Source: Planctomycetaceae bacterium
GTDB taxonomy: Bacteria > Planctomycetota > Planctomycetia > Pirellulales > Pirellulaceae
Assembly (NCBI GenBank): GCA_002709225.1
Contig: PAQH01000082.1
Location: 1-44,076 of the forward strand
Direction of reading: 5' to 3'
DNA: 44,076 nt
In this document: in pieces, positions 8,937-16,296 of the stretch
Layout: the number at the start of each line of letters is the position of its first letter
Numbering within the stretch: position 1 is the first letter of the stretch
The notes under the pieces: generated by a model
What the model was told of the DNA's origin: nothing
The model's input: only the letters and a program-made list of their open reading frames with translations
Databases searched by the model: none
Translations under genes and position numbers: made by a program

Positions 8937-9875
8937 ATGACATCAATTTGCATGGCAATGAATTCGAACCGCCGGCAGTTCCTGTCGGCGGCTTCTGCCC
9001 TGGCAACCGCGTCTGCGGTTGCGCCCGGTTCCTTGGCTGCCCCTTCAACAACGCGCTTGGTGGACACACATTTGCATTGTTTTGCTGGCGCTGACTCGCG
9101 GTTTCCCTATCACCAGGCGGCCCCCTACCGCCCTGATGTGGCGGCGAAGCCCGAGCATCTGCTGAAGTGTATGGACGGCGCTGGGGTTGCATATGCCGTC
9201 GTGGTCCACCCGGAACCATACCAGGACGATCATCGGTACTTGGAACACTGCCTGAAGACAGGCCACGATCGCTTGAAGGGAACGTTGTTATTGTTTGCCG
9301 ATCGCCCCGGATCGATCGAGAAAATGACTGCGTTGGTCGAACGCTTGAATGTGATCTCCGCTCGCATTCACGCCTATGCGCCGAAGCGACTTCCTCCATT
9401 TGGCAAACCCGAATTGCGCAACCTGTGGAAGCAGGCGGCCGAGCATAATTTGGCAGTCGAACTTCATTTCGAGCCACGTTATGCCCCAGGATTTGAACCT
9501 TTGATTCGTGAGTTCTCCAATACGCGAGTCATCATTGATCATTTGGGAAGGCCATTGCAGGGAACTCCACGCGAACATGCGGTGGTTGTGCGCTGGTCAC
9601 GTTATTCGAACACGGTAATGAAATTGTCGTCATTGGCGTCGACGCGGAATTATCCGCATCGCGATATTCGTCCGATCGTCAAGCAGTTGACCGCAGCCTA
9701 TGGTGCTGAGCGGATGCTCTACGGCGGCGGATTCAATGCGCAAGCAACCCCCCGATCGTATCGTGCGGCATTCGAGTATGGTCGGTCATTGATTTCACAT
9801 TTATCGAATGCCGACCAAGACAAGATCCTGGGAGAGAATGCGGTGGAAATGTTCGGCTTCGGAAAAAATGCATGA
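8937..9875 (+). CDS. Tat-exported amidohydrolase (amidohydrolase_2 family), metal site incomplete
   Basis: Predicted 312 residues, start fixed by a near-perfect Shine-Dalgarno. A twin-arginine signal (NRRQFLSAASALATA) is followed by a PF04909-type TIM barrel: VDTHLHCF (HxH), GTLLLFADRPGS, VELHFEP, VIIDHLGRP. Family members are metal-dependent hydrolases or decarboxylases, including lactonase-like enzymes. The late motif that normally reads GSD, with a catalytic Asp, is here MLYGGGFN, so this Asp is absent. It sits 23 bases after the DUF1080 gene and 239 before a Gfo/Idh/MocA gene. A sugar-lactone role is possible but inferred. The missing Asp may mean altered chemistry or a non-catalytic protein. 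Confidence 0.85.
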   Translation: MTSICMAMNSNRRQFLSAASALATASAVAPGSLAAPSTTRLVDTHLHCFAGADSRFPYHQAAPYRPDVAAKPEHLLKCMDGAGVAYAVVVHPEPYQDDHRYLEHCLKTGHDRLKGTLLLFADRPGSIEKMTALVERLNVISARIHAYAPKRLPPFGKPELRNLWKQAAEHNLAVELHFEPRYAPGFEPLIREFSNTRVIIDHLGRPLQGTPREHAVVVRWSRYSNTVMKLSSLASTRNYPHRDIRPIVKQLTAAYGAERMLYGGGFNAQATPRSYRAAFEYGRSLISHLSNADQDKILGENAVEMFGFGKNA

Positions 9876-10061
9876 CGACGGCGATTCGTGTTGGTGCCGT
9901 ACGTTCAAGAGGAATGGCCACACTGGACAGTGGGTGGAGGCTGTTGAGCGGCCAACGGTTGTTTCCAGGCCAGGGGGATGTGCTGGCGTTGTTTGTTTAT
10001 TAATCGATGGGCCGGCGGTGAGATGGTGGATGTGATCTGTCCGGCGCAGATGTGCTGGGTC

Positions 10062-10094
10062 CTGGTCCCAACAGTGCGCTGGTCCCAGCAGTGC
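10062..10094. repeat. Imperfect 16-bp direct repeat before the Gfo/Idh/MocA gene
   Basis: CTGGTCCCAACAGTGC at 10062-10077 and CTGGTCCCAGCAGTGC at 10079-10094 differ at one base and are spaced 17 bases start to start. They lie 21 bases before the ATG at 10115. They could be operator half-sites or a simple duplication. Confidence 0.5.
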
Positions 10095-10114
10095 TTTGAT
10101 AGTAGGGATCAATC

Positions 10115-11410
10115 ATGAGTCGATCCATTGCGAAATTATCTCGCCGTCATCTAATGGGTACCGCTGCAGCACTGGGAACCGGCTATTGGCTGGGCGGTTC
10201 GGTGTCTGCTTCAACAGCCGCAAATGAGAAGCTGAACATTGCGTTGATTGGTGTCGGCGGACGCGGTGCGGCAAATCTAAACGGTGTTTCCCGGGAGAAC
10301 ATTGTCGCCCTCTGCGACGTCGATGAGATGCGTGCCGGGAGTGCCTTCGAGCGCTTTGGTAAGGCGAAAAAATTCGCGGATTATCGTCGTATGTTTGATG
10401 ACCTGGAAAAACAGATTGACGCTGTGGTTGTGAGCACGCCTGATCACACGCATTTTCCCGCTTCGATGATGGCCTTGCGCAGAGGTTTGCATCTGTACTG
10501 TGAAAAGCCTATGGCGCATAACGTCTGGCAGGTCAGGATGATGACGGAGGCGGCCGAGAAATATCAGGTGGCGACGCAACTGGGAGTCCAGCGTCACACC
10601 ATTGGCAATGTGCACCGGGTGGTGGAATTGGTTCGATCGGGTGCGATTGGCACGGTCCGTGAAGTTCACTCTTGGGTGGGAGGCACGCGTGGGATGCCCG
10701 CCATGCCAAAACAATTTCCAGCAGTTCCCGGTCACCTGAAGTGGGATCTTTGGCTGGGTCCAACTGCGGACCGCAAGTACAGCCCGGCCTACTGCCCATA
10801 CAATTGGCGTTTTTGGTGGGATTTTGGAACTGGCGAAACGGGCAATTGGGGTTGCCACATTTTGGACATCCCGTTCTGGGCGCTTGAGCTTGATTTTCCT
10901 ACGCGTGTGGATGCCCAGGGTCCACAAGTTGACGCACAGCGAACGCCTCGACAAATGGCGACAACACTGGAATTTCCTGCGCGCTCGAATCGACCGAGCG
11001 TGACCTTGCATTGGTACCACTCGGCTTCCGGACCGGAAATTCTCCGCGAACGTAAGGTATCAGCCCGCGGAGCGAACACTGTATTCGTCGGCTCTGACGG
11101 GTTGCTCGTTTGTGGATTTGGCAGTCATCAACTCTATCCTGAAGAGAAGTTCCAAGATCTGAAAAGACCCGCTAGGTCGATTCCCGATTCCCCCGGGTTC
11201 TACAAAGAGTGGCTGCAAGCCTGCCGCGGCGGCGAACCCGCAACATGCCATTTCGGGTATTCAGGACCACTTACCGAAACGGTCCTGCTTGCCAACGTCG
11301 CGTATCGGGCAGGTGGTTTTGAATGGGATGCCAAAGCACTGCAGGCCGCCGGTAACGATCGTGTTGCTGCCTTGGTGCGTGAACCAACACGTGCGGGTTG
11401 GGACATCTAG
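10115..11410 (+). CDS. Tat-exported Gfo/Idh/MocA family oxidoreductase
   Basis: Predicted 431 residues. A Tat signal (SRRHLMGTAAALGTG) precedes an NAD(P)-binding Rossmann fold with IALIGVGGRGAANL at about 42-55, then VVVSTPDHTHFP and the family's catalytic-Lys motif YCEKPMA at about 129-135. The C-terminal substrate domain includes WDLWLGP, YNWRFWWDFGTGETGNWGCH and the late conserved FGYSGPLTETVLL. Members oxidise sugar hydroxyls or use a tightly bound cofactor redox-neutrally; planctomycetes export many. Together with the DUF1080 gene upstream it could oxidise a glycoside at C3 before cleavage. Cofactor loading before export fits Tat use. The start has AGGGA upstream. The substrate is not visible. 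Confidence 0.93.
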   Translation: MSRSIAKLSRRHLMGTAAALGTGYWLGGSVSASTAANEKLNIALIGVGGRGAANLNGVSRENIVALCDVDEMRAGSAFERFGKAKKFADYRRMFDDLEKQIDAVVVSTPDHTHFPASMMALRRGLHLYCEKPMAHNVWQVRMMTEAAEKYQVATQLGVQRHTIGNVHRVVELVRSGAIGTVREVHSWVGGTRGMPAMPKQFPAVPGHLKWDLWLGPTADRKYSPAYCPYNWRFWWDFGTGETGNWGCHILDIPFWALELDFPTRVDAQGPQVDAQRTPRQMATTLEFPARSNRPSVTLHWYHSASGPEILRERKVSARGANTVFVGSDGLLVCGFGSHQLYPEEKFQDLKRPARSIPDSPGFYKEWLQACRGGEPATCHFGYSGPLTETVLLANVAYRAGGFEWDAKALQAAGNDRVAALVREPTRAGWDI

Positions 11411-11466
11411 CTGCGACCTGGTTTACGGGTACCTCACCCGATCGTCCAGGAATGCGTCACGTGGAA

Positions 11467-12048
11467 TTACCTCGGGTTGGGTTTCGTCTTCCGGAGGTTG
11501 TATTGGCGGCCATCGCCCAGGTTGACGCGGAGAATTCCCGCTGTTGCGATGGTGAGTGTCACTTGCAGCGTGCTTCGACCACCAGTTGCTGGCGTGAATT
11601 TCAGCTTGAGGTGTCGGCCATCGGTGGTTTGCCACTCGCCGTCGATCCGTCGCCGGGGGGCACGCGTTCCCGTTAGCAGTTGGATCAGATCGGATGGTAG
11701 CGTTGGACCGTCCGTCAGCAACACAAAAGTACTGTCCGCGAAATTCCAGCGCAACGCATCGGGGCTATTCTGGCGGTTGCCGATCCAACTGAGTGTTGCG
11801 CCGCGTAGACGTGTGGCCGGCACCGGTGTTCCGCTGGGACCGCCGGGGGGAATGTGTTGCAATTGCGTCGTCGCTGATTGCGTCGGGTCGGTTGCGGTGG
11901 GGATGCTCTCTTGCTCAGATCTTTGACAGCCAAATAGCACTAGGGTGAGCAGTGATGCGTGTGAAATGATCAGCCGGTGTGACACGCCGGCTAGCCAGCT
12001 CTCGATTGGTTGCGATAGCTTCCTGGGGTGGTGCGACAATACTGGCAT
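11467..12048 (-). CDS. Hypothetical lipoprotein
   Basis: Predicted ~193 residues of unrecognised family. The frame opens at a TTG (12066); I chose the ATG at 12048, but neither has a Shine-Dalgarno and a GTG nearer the hydrophobic stretch would give a cleaner signal. The signal ends in a lipobox, LVLFGC. A Ser/Thr/Pro-rich linker follows. The remainder is predicted beta-rich (TLSWIGNR, FVLLTDGPTLPSDLIQLL, IDGEWQTTDGRHLKLKF). It lies downstream of the octaheme cytochrome on the same strand, with about 134 bases between, and may be co-transcribed. It converges with the Gfo/Idh/MocA gene. Confidence 0.65.
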   Translation of the reverse strand: MPVLSHHPRKLSQPIESWLAGVSHRLIISHASLLTLVLFGCQRSEQESIPTATDPTQSATTQLQHIPPGGPSGTPVPATRLRGATLSWIGNRQNSPDALRWNFADSTFVLLTDGPTLPSDLIQLLTGTRAPRRRIDGEWQTTDGRHLKLKFTPATGGRSTLQVTLTIATAGILRVNLGDGRQYNLRKTKPNPR

Positions 12049-12182
12049 GCGGGGATAGGTGTTCAAGAAGGAACATCGCTTGCGAATGCAGGGTGCAACT
12101 CACGCTACGCGGGCGCGGTTGATGACACCACGACCGGCTGTGCCAAGTGCTGGACGGCGTGGGCACTCGGCCATCTTGGTTG

Positions 12183-14225
12183 TTACGGTGCCTTGTTCGT
12201 TTGTGACACCTCCGGAGATGGAGGCGTTTGACTGTTGGTTATTTCCGCTTGTTTCTCCCTGTTCTGGGATAGCAGCGCATCGCGCAAACGTTGCAATGGT
12301 GCCTGCCGTTCATCCGCGGTCATATAGAAACGATATCCGAAATCAACGAGTTGGATGTCGAGCATTTGTTCCAGGCCAATCCGGGCGAACTGTCGATTGA
12401 GCAGGTACGGGTCGTCTAATGCGTTGATGAGGTGCGCAAGCGCACTGGTGTCTTTGTTCCGGGCGAGCGCGTCAGCGGCTACCAGACGGACTGCCTCTTT
12501 ATCGCTGTTTAGCCACCCAATCGCGGCCGGTTGCTCTGGTTGTGCAACTGCTGCTGTGAGCGCCTCGACGGGAAGATCCGCCGGGTACCACCGGTTGAGA
12601 TGTGTCAGAGTCCAACGGAGAGTTTGATCGGTATGGCACAGGTTGCATGCGTTGGGTTGTTGTTCTTCGAACATCTTTTTGTTTGTGGGCGAAAAAATCA
12701 TATGCGTCCGAACAACATTCTGCAGACCTTCATTCAGATGTGGCATGTGGCAGTTCATACAACGCGCGCCTGAACTGCCTGCCGTGTGGTGGGTGTGACG
12801 TTGTCGGTCTGCAGCCGGTTCAAATTGCTGGTGGCACTTGAGGCATTTGGCGTCATCCTCATCTGCTGTAAGTTTCCATTGTTTCCCGATGGCACTGTGA
12901 GGATCGTGGCAATCGATGCAGTTTAGTTGCGAGTAGCAACTGCCTTTGGCGGCGTCAGCTGCTTCGACCGAATTCCATGTGGACATGCCGGCCGCAAATT
13001 CGGGTCGAGGGCTAGAGTGACAACGTCCGCACACCCAGTTGACGTTTTCGTGTGAGCGGCCGGTTTCGATTGGTTCTCCAGTTGACTCAACCGTGAGAAA
13101 CGGGCTCTTTGGAAAGAACTCGGGTTTGACCTCTTTTGTTTCCACGTGTTCTTTGCATCCCAGATGGCAAGCTTCGCAGCTGATTCCAAGCGTGGTGGCG
13201 TGCTCGCGCGCATCGAGATTTCCCAGGCTTTCGAGGATGCCATCGATTTGAGCTTGTGGCACGCGGGATGCATGCTCCGGGCGCGGCCACAGTTCCGCGT
13301 GCTGATTCTGTACGTAGCCTGCCAGGTGCCAGTGCAGTCGCGCCGGTGCGTGGTTTGCCACTTTGTCAGGTTTTCGGCAGAGGCTCTCGGCAAGTGGAAA
13401 TGTGGTGTGACACATATTGCACGCGGTTGCGTAGAAAATATCGAGGGGATTGAGCTTGTCTTCCTTGTCGATCGGTGGATCGAACGGATCGAATCGTTCG
13501 TCGTCGGGTACTTCGGGCCAAACGTGAACAATCGGCACCCATTCACGACGGTCGAGCCAGTATCCAAACGGCAATACGTGGTCAACCTGGAAGTAGACAT
13601 GGTCGGGTGCGAAGGGACCTTCGATTAACTTACCGACGTAATATTGGAAGAAACGAGAACCGATGGTCTGGTGGATGGCGTATAGCAAACGCGTTGAATC
13701 TCGTTTCAATTCCATTCGGTAGCCCGCACCGTCTCGAAAGAAAGTCGCTTTTCCTCCCAGGTATTCGATAAAAGCCTGCCCCGAAAAATCCCCCTTTACT
13801 CTTTCGTTTGTGGCCAATGCATTCATCCACCGGTGGGGATGTTCAGACCATTTGTCGTAGTTTTTTTGGTGACATTCGCGGCACGCTTCCGGGCCCGCGT
13901 AATCATCGCGGTGGATGTTGCTCTTGCGGGTGGGGGGCTGACTTCGCTGGCGGACATCCAGGGGAACCGATTCCCACCACAACATTACGCGGTCGGCGTT
14001 GTTGATGACTGTTACGCGGGGATTCAGTTCACTGGCGCGCCGTTGCGCGTCGGTTAGGTCGCCAAAAGTTTCCGCGGGAGGTGAGACGATTGAAAGTGAA
14101 GATTCTTCGGTTGGGGCAGGTTGTCGAGTTAGACGTGGAAAAAGTACTGCCGCCAGGCAACCCACCGTGATTGCACCCATCAACAGGTATCGCAACCGAG
14201 CAGTTTTTCGCCTGCCGAGGGACAT
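12183..14225 (-). CDS. Membrane-anchored octaheme c-type cytochrome with C-terminal HEAT-like repeats
   Basis: Predicted 680 residues from MSLGRRKTAR (the frame extends to 14273). An N-terminal membrane helix at about 12-30 would place the rest outside the membrane. Eight CXXCH haem sites are visible in order: CRECH (115-119), CNMCH, CEACH, CGRCH, CIDCH, CLKCH, CMNCH and CNLCH (about 525). Extra His residues (HPHRW, HTHH) could be distal ligands. After the last haem come helices like HEAT/PBS repeats (SDKEAVRLVAADALARN, HLINALDDP). Multihaem cytochromes move electrons or reduce nitrogen and sulfur compounds. I see no Lys-type CXXCK site as in canonical NrfA. No terminal oxidase, quinol dehydrogenase or cytochrome-maturation gene lies nearby, so the electron partner is unknown. 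Confidence 0.88.
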   Translation of the reverse strand: MSLGRRKTARLRYLLMGAITVGCLAAVLFPRLTRQPAPTEESSLSIVSPPAETFGDLTDAQRRASELNPRVTVINNADRVMLWWESVPLDVRQRSQPPTRKSNIHRDDYAGPEACRECHQKNYDKWSEHPHRWMNALATNERVKGDFSGQAFIEYLGGKATFFRDGAGYRMELKRDSTRLLYAIHQTIGSRFFQYYVGKLIEGPFAPDHVYFQVDHVLPFGYWLDRREWVPIVHVWPEVPDDERFDPFDPPIDKEDKLNPLDIFYATACNMCHTTFPLAESLCRKPDKVANHAPARLHWHLAGYVQNQHAELWPRPEHASRVPQAQIDGILESLGNLDAREHATTLGISCEACHLGCKEHVETKEVKPEFFPKSPFLTVESTGEPIETGRSHENVNWVCGRCHSSPRPEFAAGMSTWNSVEAADAAKGSCYSQLNCIDCHDPHSAIGKQWKLTADEDDAKCLKCHQQFEPAADRQRHTHHTAGSSGARCMNCHMPHLNEGLQNVVRTHMIFSPTNKKMFEEQQPNACNLCHTDQTLRWTLTHLNRWYPADLPVEALTAAVAQPEQPAAIGWLNSDKEAVRLVAADALARNKDTSALAHLINALDDPYLLNRQFARIGLEQMLDIQLVDFGYRFYMTADERQAPLQRLRDALLSQNREKQAEITNSQTPPSPEVSQTNKAP

Positions 14226-14579
14226 GAGACGATCTCTGTGCGCGTGTTGAGCTCGGTATCCAAGTTGGACCAAAAGCGTCGCGCGACAGGACGAGGTATC
14301 TCGGCGCGCCGTTCAAACAGTGCCTATCCGCCGCTCCGGTAACGGCGGCTTATTGATTAGCAGCATTCGCCGCATTTATCAATCCTACTGCGACTAGAGA
14401 TCCCACACAATCAAATCTCACAGCCGCCGAAGTCTCGGCCGTTGCTACACCGTCGAATGGGGGCGAGCATCAGCGTACACTAAGTGGGAGATTGCTAGCA
14501 TCGCTACCCGGGAACGCGTCGTAATTCCTCCGGCTGGCGATTCTGTGTTTTACGACAGTCGTTGTACAAGGGCGATTGA
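14226..14579. other. Divergent intergenic region
   Basis: It lies between the octaheme cytochrome gene (minus) and the dehydratase gene (plus), so promoters for both are expected here. The only clear structure is the palindrome at 14326-14351. No convincing -35/-10 pair was found by eye. Confidence 0.4.
14326..14351. repeat. Palindrome resembling the one at 4244-4270 (REP-like)
   Basis: CCGCCG and CGGCGG flank the loop CTCCGGTAA. The outer context (TA before, CTTA after) and the CTCCG at the loop start resemble the 4244-4270 element. No T-run follows. It may be a dispersed palindromic repeat. Confidence 0.4.
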
Positions 14580-15746
14580 ATGAAGATCACGGATGTGAAC
14601 GCATATGTCGTTGTGCCGGATTATGGCCTGGGCGAATCGGTGACCCACGGATGGCAATGGACGTTTGTAACGATTGATACGGATGAAGGTCTGCAGGGGT
14701 GGGGCGAAGCATCCAATGTTCCCCGGAACGGGTCATTGCTTACCGCCAATGGCATACGGGCTGTGCGCGAAGCACTGGTTGGTGAAGATCCGAGAACGAT
14801 TGAGAAACTTTGGCACAAGTTGTTTCGTCGGTATACCTATTTGGGTTCCCGCGGGTTTACCAGTGCCGTGATCAGTGGGATTGACATCGCGCTGTGGGAT
14901 TTGTTGGGAAAGACGCTGAATTGTCCTGTCTATGACTTGCTGGGTGGACCCGTTCGCGATCGTGTACCCGTATATGCCAATGCCTGGTTCGCCGGTTGTC
15001 GCCAACCGGATGAATTTGCCGCCGCAGCTGTAGCAACTGTTGCCGACGGGCATGATGCGATCAAGTTTGATCCATTCCTCGAAATGGAGCCATTCCACAC
15101 CGCATATCTGGACGGACAGATCTCGGCGGCTGGGGAGGAATCCGGTTGCAACGCGGTTGCAGCGGTCCGCGACGCGGTCGGCCCGGGTGTCGAGATATTG
15201 ATTGATGCGCATGGTCACTACAATGTTCCGACGGCGGTACGCCTGGCAAATCGTTTATATGACGAGTCGCAAATTCGCTGGTTTGAAGAGCCACTGCCAC
15301 CGGAGAGTTGTGTAGCTCTGAGGAATGTCCGAGAACAGGTGCGGGCACCAATTTGTGTCGGGGAGAGGCTGTTTACACGATTTGAATTCGTACCGATTCT
15401 TGAGCAACGTTTGGCGGATTATGTGATGCCAGATGTTGTCTGGACTGGTGGCATCTCGGAATTGAAGAAAATCGCCACGTTGGCTGAGTCGTACTATATT
15501 CCGATCAGTCCCCACAACGCTCAAGGTCCTGGGCAGATTCTCGCCGGGGCCCACGTCTCGATGACGGTGCCCAATTTTTACCGACTAGAGCATGCCATTA
15601 GCTGTAAGAATGCTTACGACGCATTTCTGCAAACCCCTCTGGCATGGCGCGGAAACACGCTTGAACTTGGCGATCGCCCGGGGCTCGGTGCCGATCTAGA
15701 TATGGACACGATTCACGCCTCGCTCGATCCACAATGGCAGATGTAG
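14580..15746 (+). CDS. Enolase-superfamily sugar-acid dehydratase (mandelate racemase/galactonate dehydratase-like)
   Basis: Predicted 388 residues, cytoplasmic, normal length for the family. The N-terminal capping domain ends near GGPVRDRVPVYANAW. Barrel motifs are visible: HDAIKFDPF, LIDAHGHYN (metal Asp and a catalytic His-type position), RWFEEPLPP (metal Glu), CVGERLFTRFEF (metal Glu) and ISPHNAQGPG (catalytic His). These match mandelate-racemase-subgroup acid-sugar dehydratases such as galactonate or gluconate dehydratases, which make 2-keto-3-deoxy sugar acids. The exact substrate cannot be read from sequence. It is transcribed divergently from the cytochrome and has no KDG kinase or aldolase neighbour in the window. 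No strong Shine-Dalgarno is seen. Confidence 0.88.
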   Translation: MKITDVNAYVVVPDYGLGESVTHGWQWTFVTIDTDEGLQGWGEASNVPRNGSLLTANGIRAVREALVGEDPRTIEKLWHKLFRRYTYLGSRGFTSAVISGIDIALWDLLGKTLNCPVYDLLGGPVRDRVPVYANAWFAGCRQPDEFAAAAVATVADGHDAIKFDPFLEMEPFHTAYLDGQISAAGEESGCNAVAAVRDAVGPGVEILIDAHGHYNVPTAVRLANRLYDESQIRWFEEPLPPESCVALRNVREQVRAPICVGERLFTRFEFVPILEQRLADYVMPDVVWTGGISELKKIATLAESYYIPISPHNAQGPGQILAGAHVSMTVPNFYRLEHAISCKNAYDAFLQTPLAWRGNTLELGDRPGLGADLDMDTIHASLDPQWQM

Positions 15747-15797
15747 CAAGCACGTTGCGGGTGGCGCTTTGGAACCCGGTTACTTGGAGACCAGAGT

Positions 15798-15830
15798 GCC
15801 TGTTTTGCCGTAGAGACGGCGAAAACGGGC
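15798..15830 (+). terminator. Long hairpin after the dehydratase gene
   Basis: GCCTGTTTTGCCGT folds against ACGGCGAAAACGGGC around an AGAG loop, about 14 bp with one bulged G and one T-G pair, 51 bases past the stop. The bases that follow are TTGCC rather than a T-run, so it is either an imperfect terminator or an RNA 3'-end stabiliser. Confidence 0.45.
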
Positions 15831-15966
15831 TTGCCGTGGTTGCTGTCTTCGCTGGCGGTCACTGTCACTGCAGATGCTCCAACGCGTGAGTCAGAGCCGA
15901 CACAAAGACAGCCCAACCGGACACCCTCTCAGGCCGCGAGCGTATGCAGTGTTGGTCTCAGCTGAG

Positions 15967-16049
15967 CGGAGGGCAAGGGACTCGAACCCTCAACCCCATA
16001 AGGGGCATCTGATTTCGAATCAGACTCCTAGCCAATTCGGATACCCTCC
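15967..16049 (-). tRNA. tRNA-Ser (anticodon CGA)
   Basis: Complete class II tRNA cloverleaf read on the minus strand. The acceptor stem is GGAGGGT with GCCCTCC (one G-U pair), the D-arm region contains GGCTAGGAG, and the anticodon stem-loop is TCTGA-TTCGAAA-TCAGA with anticodon CGA, reading UCG. A long variable arm (GCCCC-TTAT-GGGG) identifies serine. The T-arm is GAGGG-TTCGAGT-CCCTT. The discriminator is G and CCA is not encoded. Length is 83 bases. Confidence 0.95.
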
Positions 16050-16197
16050 GGATTCCGAGGCCGCCGGGGTGGGATTACGGTTCGCACCCCGCCGGTTGTG
16101 ACGAATAATAATCGCCATGGTGTACTTCTGGCAAGCCGATCCCCCGGTTGTTGCCCCCTCCCGACGTCCGCTCTTGATTGGTCTACGGTTTTGGCGC

Positions 16198-16225
16198 AAA
16201 AAAACCGCGGACAGAATGTCCGCGG
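16198..16225 (-). terminator. Intrinsic terminator of the secretin gene
   Basis: Perfect 9-bp inverted repeat CCGCGGACA / TGTCCGCGG with a GAA loop; on the minus strand seven T follow directly. It lies about 70 bases past the stop of the secretin gene at 16297. Confidence 0.9.
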
Positions 16226-16296
16226 CGGAGAAGCCTATTCGTGGCCCTGGGGTGTCGAACGTGCTGGTGAGCGAGCCCGACACAAATCCGCTGGGC

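Noticed and set aside
15967-16049. tRNA-Ser as a prophage or island attachment site
   Set aside because: No integrase gene, no duplicate of the tRNA 3' end, and no change in gene content were seen on either side.
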